Origin: Pseudoteredinibacter isoporae
GTDB lineage: Bacteria > Pseudomonadota > Gammaproteobacteria > Pseudomonadales > Cellvibrionaceae
Direction of reading: 5' to 3'
DNA: 64,000 bases
NCBI RefSeq assembly: GCF_011602085.1
Contig: NZ_JAAONY010000002.1
Location: forward strand, 682,001 to 746,000
Positions 17,514 through 25,867 of this stretch are shown piece by piece. Under the pieces are notes generated by a model that saw only the letters and a list, made by a program, of their open reading frames with translations, was not told the origin of the DNA and did no database searches. The translations under genes were made by a program, and so were the position numbers. Each line of letters begins with the position of its first letter. Position 1 is the stretch's first letter.

Positions 17514-17586
17514 AAGTACGTCCCTGTAGCTCTACTCCGGCGTCCTGCCTCCGAAGCCCTCGAATTCAGGCCCCAACACCCGGCTC
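17478..17586. repeat. Perfect 30-bp inverted repeat with nested hairpin
   Basis: The arms 17478-17507 and 17557-17586 are exact reverse complements, separated by 49 bases. A second hairpin, GGGACG / CGTCCC around CACAAGTA, overlaps the inner end of the left arm. The structure can extrude as a large cruciform or fold as a branched RNA. Its composition suggests a dispersed intergenic repeat rather than an insertion sequence, since no transposase or target duplication is seen. Confidence 0.75.
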
Positions 17587-17668
17587 TGCAAACGCCAAGA
17601 CCTCCAATTCAAAAGCCCGACAGAAATCCATCACAAACCAATGATCACTTCCCCCATTTGACTTGTCT

Positions 17669-17714
17669 TATTATTCACCCTGTTGGTACCATGGTACCAA
17701 CAGGGTGAATAATA
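17669..17714. promoter_or_regulatory. Perfect 46-bp palindrome, candidate operator
   Basis: Two 23-base arms are exact reverse complements with no spacer, centred on GGTACCATGGTACC between 17691 and 17692. The site ends 13 bases before the ATG of the PLP decarboxylase, within reach of its promoter and leader. There is no T run, so it is not a typical terminator. Either a dimeric regulator binds the DNA, or the leader RNA folds into a hairpin that hides the ribosome-binding site. Confidence 0.65.
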
Positions 17715-17727
17715 TGGGACTGACCCA

Positions 17728-19176
17728 ATGAGCGATACATCAGCATTTCCCCAACAGGGCCGTGACAGCGACGATCTTCTCGCAGAACTGAAGGAACGTC
17801 AGAATAAGGATTTGAATTGGCGTGAGGGCCGGGTGTTCTCCTATGTCTATGATGCCGGACCAGAAGCGATGGCGTTGCTCAAGGACGCTTTCAATATGTA
17901 CCTGACCGAAAATGGTCTGGACCCAACCACCTTCCCGTCTGCCATGGAGCTGGAGAAAGATGTTCTGCGCATGGCCATTGAGCTCATGAACGGTGGTGAA
18001 GAAGCCGAAGGGACATTTACCAGTGGCGGTACAGAAAGTCTGCTGCTGTCGGTGAAGACCGCGCGTGACTATGCCCGTGAAAATAAACCTGAGATTAGCC
18101 TGCCAGAGTTGCTGCTTCCTGAGACGGCGCATGCCTCGTTCTTTAAAGCCTGCCATTATTTCGATGTTAAACCCGTAGTCATCCCGGTCGACCCGGTGAG
18201 TTTTACAGCCGATCCCGTTGCGATGGCAGAAGCCGTTACTGCGAATACGATTATGATGGTCGCGTCAGCCCCTTCATACGCCCACGGGGTCATCGACCCA
18301 ATACGTGAGTTGGGCGAAATTGCCTTAAAGCATGATCTGCTTTTCCATGTTGACTGCTGTGTTGGAGGGATGTATCTGCCTTTCGCCAATGAGCTGGGTT
18401 TTGATACCGGTGACTTTGATTTGTCGGTTCCCGGCGTTACGCAAATTTCCATGGACTTTCACAAGCTCGGGTATGCCGCGAAGGGCGCATCGGCCATTTT
18501 GTATAAGCACGGTCAGTTAATGCGCCGCCATCAATATTTCGCCTGGTCGGGATGGAGTGGCTATTCGGTGATTAACCCGACCGTCATGTCGACCAAGAGC
18601 GCCGGTCCAGTGGCCGCCTGCTGGGCCATTATGAATAAGCTGGGCAAGCAAGGGTATCTGGATCTGGTGCAGAAAACCCAGTCAGCCTCTGAGGAAATTC
18701 GCAGCGCCATTGCCGATATCCCGCAACTGAAATTACTGGGGGATTCGAAAATGAATCTGCTGGCGTTCAGTTCAGATAAAATTGATGTCTTCAAGCTTGC
18801 CGAACGAATGAAGAAACGCAATTGGTATATTCAACCTCAGTTTGCCTTTGGTGCGTCGCCAGCGAATATTCATCTGACCATCAGTCACGGGAATTTAGCA
18901 GGCTTCCGGGAATTCCTTTCGGATCTGCGGGCCTGCGTTGCCGAGCTGGACACCGACGATGCGCAAACGGCGATGGTGGATTTGCCCGAAGAAATCGCAG
19001 CTCTGTTCGAAAACCCCAGTCCGCAGTTGTTCAGCGACCTGGCCGCCATGTTTGGCGGTGATGGCACTGAGGCACCGGAAAATATGGACGAGGTCAATAA
19101 TCTTCTCAATGCGATGCCCCATCAGATTCGTGATCAACTGATCACCGAATTCGTAAACCGCATGTTTAGCACTTAA
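17728..19176 (+). CDS. PLP-dependent decarboxylase / sphingosine-phosphate-lyase-like enzyme
   Basis: The 482-residue protein belongs to the PLP group II decarboxylase fold. The phosphate-binding block FTSGGTESLLLS is near residues 97-108, the cofactor aspartate is D209 in HVDCCVGGMYLP, and the Schiff-base lysine is K246 in SMDFHKLGYA. The arrangement is closest to bacterial sphingosine-1-phosphate lyase-like and aspartate/glutamate decarboxylase-like proteins; the substrate is not clear. A C-terminal tail of about 90 residues follows the fold. A 46-bp palindrome lies just upstream. An ACS-type MFS transporter follows after a weak terminator, so the enzyme and carrier may act on related acids. 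Confidence 0.82.
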   Translation: MSDTSAFPQQGRDSDDLLAELKERQNKDLNWREGRVFSYVYDAGPEAMALLKDAFNMYLTENGLDPTTFPSAMELEKDVLRMAIELMNGGEEAEGTFTSGGTESLLLSVKTARDYARENKPEISLPELLLPETAHASFFKACHYFDVKPVVIPVDPVSFTADPVAMAEAVTANTIMMVASAPSYAHGVIDPIRELGEIALKHDLLFHVDCCVGGMYLPFANELGFDTGDFDLSVPGVTQISMDFHKLGYAAKGASAILYKHGQLMRRHQYFAWSGWSGYSVINPTVMSTKSAGPVAACWAIMNKLGKQGYLDLVQKTQSASEEIRSAIADIPQLKLLGDSKMNLLAFSSDKIDVFKLAERMKKRNWYIQPQFAFGASPANIHLTISHGNLAGFREFLSDLRACVAELDTDDAQTAMVDLPEEIAALFENPSPQLFSDLAAMFGGDGTEAPENMDEVNNLLNAMPHQIRDQLITEFVNRMFST

Positions 19177-19220
19177 CATTTGGCGGGATAAAGATTACAG
19201 TTTAGCCCTTCGCAATTGCT

Positions 19221-19256
19221 TGAGAGATTTACTTCGGTAAATTTCTCGGGCTTTTG
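19221..19256 (+). terminator. Possible terminator after the PLP decarboxylase
   Basis: GAGAGATTTAC pairs with GTAAATTTCTC around a stable TTCG tetraloop, followed by GGGCTTTTG. The T run is short, so some read-through into the MFS gene is possible. Confidence 0.55.
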
Positions 19257-19334
19257 AACGATCAGAAACAGAGCGTGTCGATAGAATACCTATAACAATA
19301 AATCCGGCGGGATTGCCGATTGAGATGCTGCATT

Positions 19335-20600
19335 ATGCCTGCACCCCAGATTCCCCCTACAGATAATTGCACAGCCCTGCCCACCCAGGCAGTATCCCCA
19401 GGGCGTTGGCGGATTCCTCTTGTTTTAATGATTACGATGTACATCGGTTATCTCGACCGTATGAACATCAGTTTGGCTCTGCCCCTGATCGCTGAAGAAA
19501 TGCAGTGGAGCCTGAGCGACAAGCAGTACTATGGCGGCTTGTTGATGAGTTGTTTTTATCTGGCCTATGGGCTCGCCAATTTATTCCTGACGCCATTCGC
19601 GGCCAAACTCGGTCCTCGTCGAAGCTTATTGATCATTATTGTTTTATGGTCAATTTTTACCTCTCTCGGCGCAATATTCAGTCATATTCTGTTGTTATTT
19701 GTTGCCAGTCGAATTTTGTTGGGCGTGTCTGAGGGTACTCATGTGCCGATGATGAATCAGCTGACCAAAAACTGGTTCGAGGATCGTGAACGCAGTCGCG
19801 CGACAGGAATTTGGATGGCCGGATTGTTTATGGCAATTCTGACCGGCCCACTCCTGCTCGTGCCGGTCATGCACCAATTGGGTTGGCGCAGCGGTTTTCA
19901 TCTGTTGGCCATTGCAGGATTGGTACTCAGCTTGCCTCTGGTGTATTTCATCGTACAGGATCATCCGCCAAAGCAAGCGGAGCAAAATGCCTTCGACAAT
20001 ACCGGCGCACAACAGCGCCAGGCCCTCTGGCAGGTAATTCGCAGCCCGGCCTATATCGCGGCACAATGCATGGGCATTTTCAATAATATGCTTGCCGTCG
20101 GAATCAGCAACTGGATGCCCAGTTACCTTTCCAGCCGACAGGATGTGGAGTATTCTGATCTGGCCTATTTGAATACGATTCCTTATGTCTTTTCCCTGCT
20201 GGCTTTGCTGTTCTTTTCCTGGCTCGGTGATCGCACCAGCCGCCGTTCACGCAATGCCGCCATCTGCTTTTTTCTCGGGGGGCTAACGCTCTTCCTGTCT
20301 TTTAATCAGGCCTCTCTGTTTGTCACGATGATGGGGTTTACACTGGGTGTATGCTGCATTACGGCGTTTACCGCCTGTGAACACCCGATTGTTCAAACGC
20401 TCTTCCCCCAACATCTGGTCGCCCAGGGCTCGGGAATATTCAATGGAACAGCAATGATTCTTGGTGGTGGTCTGGGTACTTTTTTTATTGGCCAGTTAAT
20501 GGCCGATAGCAACAGCCAGGTTAATATCTGGCCATTGTTTTTCCTTTGCGTTGCTGCCAGTATTAGCGGCCTATTTTTGCACCGGTTTACGCGCTTTTAA
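19335..20600 (+). CDS. MFS transporter, anion:cation symporter (ACS) type
   Basis: The 421-residue protein has about twelve membrane segments. It carries the ACS-type start IGYLDRMNISLALPLIAEEM, helix 2-3 loop FAAKLGPRRS, and RILLGVSEGTHVPMMNQLTKNWF after helix 4. ACS-family carriers take up organic anions such as sugar acids, phthalate, tartrate or hydroxyphenylacetate. The exact substrate is unknown; proximity to the PLP decarboxylase hints at an amino or organic acid. The frame is open to a TTG at 19320, but the ATG at 19335 is the more likely start. It overlaps the small lipoprotein gene by one base. Confidence 0.85.
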   Translation: MPAPQIPPTDNCTALPTQAVSPGRWRIPLVLMITMYIGYLDRMNISLALPLIAEEMQWSLSDKQYYGGLLMSCFYLAYGLANLFLTPFAAKLGPRRSLLIIIVLWSIFTSLGAIFSHILLLFVASRILLGVSEGTHVPMMNQLTKNWFEDRERSRATGIWMAGLFMAILTGPLLLVPVMHQLGWRSGFHLLAIAGLVLSLPLVYFIVQDHPPKQAEQNAFDNTGAQQRQALWQVIRSPAYIAAQCMGIFNNMLAVGISNWMPSYLSSRQDVEYSDLAYLNTIPYVFSLLALLFFSWLGDRTSRRSRNAAICFFLGGLTLFLSFNQASLFVTMMGFTLGVCCITAFTACEHPIVQTLFPQHLVAQGSGIFNGTAMILGGGLGTFFIGQLMADSNSQVNIWPLFFLCVAASISGLFLHRFTRF

Positions 20601-20830
20601 TGATGTTTACTCGCTCCCGATTTTTATTGCTTATTTTATTCTTCGTTCACATTTCTCTGATACAGGGCTGTACCGTTGTCGCCATTGCCGATGCCGCGGC
20701 CTCCACCGTCGTTGGTGTGGGTAAAGTCGCGGTAAAAGGTACAGTTGCGGTAGTTGATGCTGCCATTCCCGATGGTGATGATGATGAAGAGGACGAAGAA
20801 GAAGACTACCCAGAAGACGAGAATGAATAG
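20600..20830 (+). CDS. Small lipoprotein with acidic tail
   Basis: This 76-residue protein has a hydrophobic signal ending in the lipobox LIQGC, with the lipidated cysteine near residue 24. Alanine/valine-rich repeats follow (VVAIADAAASTVVGVGKVAV), and the tail is almost entirely Asp and Glu. It resembles short lipoproteins of unknown function in Acinetobacter and relatives. The ATG overlaps the MFS stop (TAATGATG), so it is probably translated by coupling. No function is known; a structural or envelope role is possible. Confidence 0.65.
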   Translation: MMFTRSRFLLLILFFVHISLIQGCTVVAIADAAASTVVGVGKVAVKGTVAVVDAAIPDGDDDEEDEEEDYPEDENE

Positions 20831-20852
20831 TCAAAAAAGGAATGAATAATCA

Positions 20853-20885
20853 GGAGTTCGCTGACGAGCAGCAAACTCCCGTTTA
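20853..20885. terminator. Weak hairpin between the lipoprotein gene and hutG
   Basis: GGAGTTCGCT pairs with AGCAAACTCC, with one mismatch, around a seven-base loop. It is followed by CGTTTAAA. It sits between convergent genes, but the T run is poor. Confidence 0.4.
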
Positions 20886-20899
20886 AAGCGATTTGCTCT

Positions 20900-21892
20900 T
20901 TACTCTACACAGGCCTGAATCAATCGCGCGGCCAATTTGGCGGTGCGACCATCAATATCAAAACGTGGATTCATTTCTGCCACATCCACCAGATACAGCG
21001 GCACAGATAATTCATCGCACATTTGGCGCAGCTGGTGAATGATTCGCAGCACCACATTCGGCGATAGGCCCAATGCAGACGGTGCACTCACTCCTGGTGC
21101 AAAAGGCGCGGAAATGGCGTCCAGGCAGATCGTCAGGTACAAGCCGGATTTATCACTCAAGAAATCGCGTAAAGCCAGATCGATAGCCGGCAAATCCAAT
21201 TCGGTGCAGTCCAGATCCGCTCGCCAATACACATCTTTGTCTGCTGCGAAATCAAACAAGGCACGAGTATTGGCGCTTGGGTTCACTCCCAAACAACCAT
21301 AGTTCACTTCCCAACCGTGAGACTCACGATGCTCGGCGATTTGGCGGAACGGCGTACCGGAAGAACCCTGCTCTGCGGGTTTGCGCAAATCCAGATGGGC
21401 ATCAATATTCAATACGGCCAGGTTTGCAACGTCTTTGCCCTGTTGACGCAGGGCCGCTTCCAATCCACTGTAACTCGCCCAAGCAATTTCATGACCTCCG
21501 CCCAATCCAATTGGCAAGCCACCTCGCTGAACGATATGAGCCAGACGGTGAGCATATTCCAGTTGCGCCGCTTCCATATCTTCAGCAACACAGTTCACTG
21601 TGCCGGCATCGTACAAGTGATCATGCAGTTCCGCGCCCAGATAAGTAATGGGCTGCCAACTCAATCCGGCCAGGGCCTTGCGCAAAGCGTCGGGGCCATC
21701 AGCGGCACCCGTACGGCCTTTGTTACGGCGTACGCCCTCATCACAGGAAAAGCCCAGCACCACCGGCGCCTGTTGCAACCCCTTAAGATCTTCATCAAAT
21801 GCTTTGACCACTTCATGCCAGCGCGGAGCCGGGCGATCTTCTTCTGTATCGGTTCGGCCTTGCCATAATTCAGACTGAAAAGGCGTGTACAT
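20900..21892 (-). CDS. hutG: Formimidoylglutamase
   Basis: The 330-residue protein belongs to the arginase/ureohydrolase family. It carries the metal motifs GLGGGHEIAWA, NIDAHLDLR and CLDAISAPFAPG, which supply the two-manganese site. In a hut locus this subtype hydrolyses N-formimino-L-glutamate to glutamate and formamide, the last step of histidine breakdown. It follows hutI by 62 bases on the same strand and has an AGAGGTG site before the ATG. No second deformylase-type hutG or hutF is present, which supports the formimidoylglutamase (one-step) route. Confidence 0.92.
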   Translation of the reverse strand: MYTPFQSELWQGRTDTEEDRPAPRWHEVVKAFDEDLKGLQQAPVVLGFSCDEGVRRNKGRTGAADGPDALRKALAGLSWQPITYLGAELHDHLYDAGTVNCVAEDMEAAQLEYAHRLAHIVQRGGLPIGLGGGHEIAWASYSGLEAALRQQGKDVANLAVLNIDAHLDLRKPAEQGSSGTPFRQIAEHRESHGWEVNYGCLGVNPSANTRALFDFAADKDVYWRADLDCTELDLPAIDLALRDFLSDKSGLYLTICLDAISAPFAPGVSAPSALGLSPNVVLRIIHQLRQMCDELSVPLYLVDVAEMNPRFDIDGRTAKLAARLIQACVE

Positions 21893-21954
21893 CGAGCACC
21901 TCTTTTAAATCACCTGTGTTCGTTCTCATGGTTTTATGTCGGTTTCTGCGACGC

Positions 21955-23157
21955 TTATATCCAGGCACCGTTTCGCAGAACGGCCGCAGGCTTCACCAGA
22001 TTGAAACCGTAGCTGAGTTCGCTCGGATGCTTGATGTTCCACAGCACCAGATCAGCGTCAAAACCAATGCGCAATATTCCCTTTTGTTTACCCAAACCCA
22101 AAGCCTGAGCGGCATATTGGCTCACGCCACGCAAACTTTCTTCCGGCGTCAAACCAAATAACACACACGCCTGGTTCATAGCCAAACGCAAGGAGGCCAG
22201 AGGCGATGTGCCCGGATTCAAATCGGTCGCAACGGCCATTGGCACACCTGCCTCGCGCAACGCTTGGATAGGCGGCATCTGTGTCTCTTTTAACGAATAA
22301 AAGGCGCCAGGCAACAATACCGCAACCGTTCCCGATGGCTTGAGACTGGGCACGTCCTCCGGACGCAAATATTCGATATGGTCTACCGACCAACCATGAA
22401 ACTCCGCCACCAGTTTGGCACCACCCAAATCGCTGAGCTGCTCAACGTGTCCCTTCACAGGCAGGCGGTGAGCCCTTGCGCTTTCAAAAACACGTCGGCA
22501 CTGCTCCGGAGAAAACCCTACCCCCTCACAAAACACATCCACGCAATCTGCCAGATTTTCACCGGCCGCAGCGGGAATGATTTCCTCACAAACAAGATCG
22601 ATATAAGCGTCGCTGTTATCCTTGAATTCCGGTGGCAGCGCGTGGGCAGCCAGTAAGGTGGTACTGATCTGCACTGGAAACGCCTCGCCCAGCTGTTTGG
22701 CAATTCGCAACACTCTCAGTTCATGTTCAAGGCTGAGCCCATAACCGGACTTCACTTCAACGGTGGTTACACCTTCGTCCAGCAAGGTCTGTAAACGCTC
22801 AGCGGCGCCTTGATAAAGCTCTTCATCACTGGCGTCACGGGTCGCTTTTACAGTACTGGCAATGCCACCGCCCGCCTGGGCAATTTCCTGATAGCTGCGT
22901 CCCTGCAAACGCCATTCGAATTCTTCAGCCCGATTGCCTCCCCAGATCAGGTGGTTATGACAGTCGATCAGTCCCGGGCTCAGAAACTGCCCCTGGCCAT
23001 CCACCGTCATCTCGGCCTCAGGCGCGTCGCCCTGACCGAGGCTGTGGATTTTGCCCTCTTGAATGCCCAACCAGGCATTCGGCAACAGGCCATAGGCCCC
23101 TTCTCGCTCGGGGTCCAGGGTAATCAAATGAACATTTTCAATCAGCTGTTCCAGCAT
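21955..23157 (-). CDS. hutI: Imidazolonepropionase
   Basis: This amidohydrolase opens the ring of 4-imidazolone-5-propionate to give N-formimino-glutamate. The 400-residue protein has the family blocks GLIDCHNHLIWGGNRAEEFE (metal histidines), GGGIASTVKATR, EVKSGYGL, KGHVEQLSDLGGA and AVATDLNPGTSP. A frame open 13 codons further upstream exists, but the ATG with an AAAGG site gives the usual start. It is the first gene of the minus-strand hutIG unit and is divergent from hutC. The HutC-type operator at 23249-23262 lies in the shared region. Confidence 0.95.
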   Translation of the reverse strand: MLEQLIENVHLITLDPEREGAYGLLPNAWLGIQEGKIHSLGQGDAPEAEMTVDGQGQFLSPGLIDCHNHLIWGGNRAEEFEWRLQGRSYQEIAQAGGGIASTVKATRDASDEELYQGAAERLQTLLDEGVTTVEVKSGYGLSLEHELRVLRIAKQLGEAFPVQISTTLLAAHALPPEFKDNSDAYIDLVCEEIIPAAAGENLADCVDVFCEGVGFSPEQCRRVFESARAHRLPVKGHVEQLSDLGGAKLVAEFHGWSVDHIEYLRPEDVPSLKPSGTVAVLLPGAFYSLKETQMPPIQALREAGVPMAVATDLNPGTSPLASLRLAMNQACVLFGLTPEESLRGVSQYAAQALGLGKQKGILRIGFDADLVLWNIKHPSELSYGFNLVKPAAVLRNGAWI

Positions 23158-23248
23158 ATTCAGGCCTTTTACGGTCGCCGGCCAAGGAGACCGCACGAAG
23201 ATTATTCACATTATGTCTTGCCAGCATTGACAAGTTAATGGCATTCTA

Positions 23249-23262
23249 GTTGTATATACAAC
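23249..23262. promoter_or_regulatory. HutC-type operator
   Basis: GTTGTATATACAAC is a perfect 14-bp palindrome between hutI and hutC. It matches the TTGTATxTACAA pattern known for the HutC repressor in Pseudomonas hut promoters. It is placed to control hutIG and hutC together, with urocanate as the expected inducer. Confidence 0.75.
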
Positions 23263-23347
23263 CATAGACAAGCTAATCCTAAGCTGGATTACAGAACGAT
23301 TGAACGCAAAGCGCAGCCTTGTAAAAGCTGCTGCGCAGGGAATATTT

Positions 23348-24049
23348 ATGGCAACACCGCGGTTTGAAACCATCAAGGCACATATCGAATCTCGTATTAA
23401 CCAGGGCGACCTTCGCCCAGGTGACCGTGTGCCTTCGGAGAATCAGCTCTGTGAGCAGTTTGATGTCAGCCGTATGACCGCTCGCCGAGCCCTGCAGGCC
23501 CTGACAGAAGCCGGTTTGCTTGTGCGCACCCCAGGCCTGGGCAGCTTTGTTGCTGAGCAGCGCCCAATCGCTTCCATGATGGAAGTTCGCAATATTGCCG
23601 ATGAAGTTCAGCAGCGCGGTCATCGCTACCGTGCCGAAATTCTGAAAATGGAAAGCTGCGAGGCCGATGACCAACAGGCCTGGCTGTTGAACGTGGCGCC
23701 CGGCAGCAAACTCTTTCACAGTGTGATTGTGCATTATGAAGACGATGTGCCCCTGCAATGGGAAGACCGCCTGGTGAATCCGGCAATGGCTCCGGAATAC
23801 TTGCAGCAGGATTTCAGCCAGAGCACACCCAATGCCTATCTCAGCCAGGTTGCGCCGCTGACTGAAGCCAGCCACAAAATCGAAGCAGTTTTGGTGGATG
23901 CGCAGGTGGCGTCTGCACTCGGCATTGATTTAACCGCGCCCTGCTTAAAGGTCAGTCGCCGTACCTGGTCTGCCAAAGGCGTGGTCAGCCTGGCAGGTTT
24001 GATTCATCCCGGCGATCGTTATTGCCTGGGCGGTCACGTAAAACAGTAA
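23348..24049 (+). CDS. hutC: Histidine utilisation repressor, GntR family
   Basis: HutC represses hut genes and is released by urocanate. The 233-residue protein has an N-terminal GntR winged helix (about residues 1-70, with RPGDRVPSENQLCEQFDVSRMTARRALQ carrying the recognition helix). A C-terminal UTRA ligand domain follows (about 90-230, with LFHSVIVHYEDDVPLQWEDRLVNP). The ATG at 23348 has an AGGGAA site; the frame opens 16 codons earlier without one. It is divergent from hutI across its own operator and is followed 122 bases later by hutU. Confidence 0.93.
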   Translation: MATPRFETIKAHIESRINQGDLRPGDRVPSENQLCEQFDVSRMTARRALQALTEAGLLVRTPGLGSFVAEQRPIASMMEVRNIADEVQQRGHRYRAEILKMESCEADDQQAWLLNVAPGSKLFHSVIVHYEDDVPLQWEDRLVNPAMAPEYLQQDFSQSTPNAYLSQVAPLTEASHKIEAVLVDAQVASALGIDLTAPCLKVSRRTWSAKGVVSLAGLIHPGDRYCLGGHVKQ

Positions 24050-24171
24050 ACAATTTCTCTTGGCTCCTGCGGTAGCTCAACCACCGCTCTTTAACACAAA
24101 AAATTGATACAAGCGGGTCACAAGCCCGATGACATTTGGCCGGCGACGGCCATGCAGATAATAGGTGATTT

Positions 24172-25848
24172 ATGAACACTGACTCTCGTCATGATCCAAA
24201 GCGCGTAATTAAAGCCGCGACCGGTAGCGAAAAAACCGCCAAAAGCTGGTTGACCGAAGCCGCCCTGCGCATGTTGATGAATAACCTCGACCCGGAAGTG
24301 GCCGAGCACCCCGCCAATTTGGTGGTGTACGGTGGCATTGGCCGCGCGGCCCGCGATTGGGCTTGCTACGATAAAATTGTCGAAGTACTGACTAATTTGG
24401 AAGACGACGAATCGTTGTTGGTTCAGAGCGGTAAGCCTGTTGGTGTTTTCAAAACCCACGCCGATGCGCCTCGCGTATTGATCGCCAACTCCAACCTGGT
24501 TCCTCACTGGGGCAACTGGGAACACTTCAACGAGTTGGATAAAAAAGGCCTGATGATGTACGGCCAAATGACCGCCGGCTCCTGGATTTACATCGGTTCC
24601 CAGGGCATTGTTCAGGGCACTTATGAAACTTTTGGTGCGGTTGCTCGCCAACACTTTGATGGCGATGCCAGTGGCAAGTGGGTGTTGACTGGCGGCTTGG
24701 GCGGCATGGGTGGCGCTCAGCCATTGGCCGCAACCATGGCCGGCTTTTCCATGATCGCTGTTGAGTGCGATGAGAGTCGCATCGATTTTCGTCTGTCCAA
24801 CCGTTACCTCGATAAAAAAGCCCGCAGCCTCGACGAAGCGCTGGCCATGATCGAAGAAGCCAAGCAAGACGGCCAGGCGATCTCGATTGGTTTGTTGGGC
24901 AACGCTGCTGACATTTTCCCTGAACTGGTAGAGCGCAATATCACTCCAGACGTTGTTACCGATCAGACCAGTGCACACGACCCTCTCAATGGCTACCTGC
25001 CCCAAAACTGGAGCATGGAAAAAGCCGCCGAGATGCGCAGGCAAGACGAAGCGGCCGTGGTACAAGCCGCAAAAGAATCCATGGCTGTACAAGTTCAAGC
25101 CATGCTGACTTTGCAAGAGCGCGGTGCCGCCACACTGGATTACGGCAACAACATTCGCCAGATGGCCAAGGAAGTCGGCGTGGAAAACGCTTTTGATTTC
25201 CCGGGTTTTGTGCCGGCCTACATTCGTCCCCTGTTCTGCGAAGGTATTGGCCCCTTCCGCTGGGCAGCCTTGAGCGGCGACCCGGAAGACATTTATAAAA
25301 CCGACGCCAAAGTGAAAGAATTGATTCCAGATGACGCCCATCTGCACAACTGGCTGGACATGGCTCGCGAACGCATTGAATTCCAGGGCTTACCGGCGCG
25401 TATTTGCTGGGTGGGTTTAAAAGATCGCGCTCGTTTGGCAAAAGCTTTTAATGAGATGGTGAAAAACGGCGAACTGAAAGCGCCTATCGTGATCGGCCGT
25501 GATCATCTGGATTCCGGCTCCGTTGCGTCCCCAAACCGCGAAACCGAAAGCATGAAAGATGGCTCCGATGCCGTATCCGATTGGCCACTGCTGAACGCTT
25601 TGTTGAGCACGGCTGGTGGCGCAACCTGGGTAAGCTTGCACCACGGTGGCGGTGTTGGCATGGGCTTCAGCCAGCACGCAGGTGTTGTCATTGTTGCCGA
25701 TGGAACCGATGCTGCGGAGCAACGCCTTGGCCGGGTGCTGTGGAACGATCCCGCTACCGGTGTGATGCGTCACGCCGATGCCGGTTACGACATTGCCATT
25801 AATTGCGCCAAAGAAAACGGCCTGAATCTTCCCATGTTGGATCAATAA
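24172..25848 (+). CDS. hutU: Urocanate hydratase
   Basis: Urocanase adds water to urocanate to give 4-imidazolone-5-propionate, using tightly bound NAD as an electrophile. The 558-residue length is typical. Family blocks include [35 protein letters not shown], the NAD loop [29 protein letters not shown] and [17 protein letters not shown]. An AGGTGA site precedes the ATG. hutH follows 19 bases after the stop, so hutU-hutH form one unit. A long antisense frame here is a shadow. Confidence 0.97.
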   Translation: MNTDSRHDPKRVIKAATGSEKTAKSWLTEAALRMLMNNLDPEVAEHPANLVVYGGIGRAARDWACYDKIVEVLTNLEDDESLLVQSGKPVGVFKTHADAPRVLIANSNLVPHWGNWEHFNELDKKGLMMYGQMTAGSWIYIGSQGIVQGTYETFGAVARQHFDGDASGKWVLTGGLGGMGGAQPLAATMAGFSMIAVECDESRIDFRLSNRYLDKKARSLDEALAMIEEAKQDGQAISIGLLGNAADIFPELVERNITPDVVTDQTSAHDPLNGYLPQNWSMEKAAEMRRQDEAAVVQAAKESMAVQVQAMLTLQERGAATLDYGNNIRQMAKEVGVENAFDFPGFVPAYIRPLFCEGIGPFRWAALSGDPEDIYKTDAKVKELIPDDAHLHNWLDMARERIEFQGLPARICWVGLKDRARLAKAFNEMVKNGELKAPIVIGRDHLDSGSVASPNRETESMKDGSDAVSDWPLLNALLSTAGGATWVSLHHGGGVGMGFSQHAGVVIVADGTDAAEQRLGRVLWNDPATGVMRHADAGYDIAINCAKENGLNLPMLDQ

Positions 25849-25867
25849 AGCGAGGTAAGAAACGAGC

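Larger units (their letters stand above)
17036..17727. other. 692-bp repeat-rich stretch without a convincing gene
   Basis: This stretch separates the 111-residue protein gene from the PLP decarboxylase. It holds a minus-strand terminator, a doubtful reading frame, the 30-bp inverted repeat and the 46-bp palindrome, and nothing else that I can assign. Confidence 0.6.

Noticed and set aside
24118-25347. 409-codon antisense frame opposite hutU
   Set aside because: Long antisense frames are common opposite GC-rich conserved genes. hutU on the plus strand is unambiguous.
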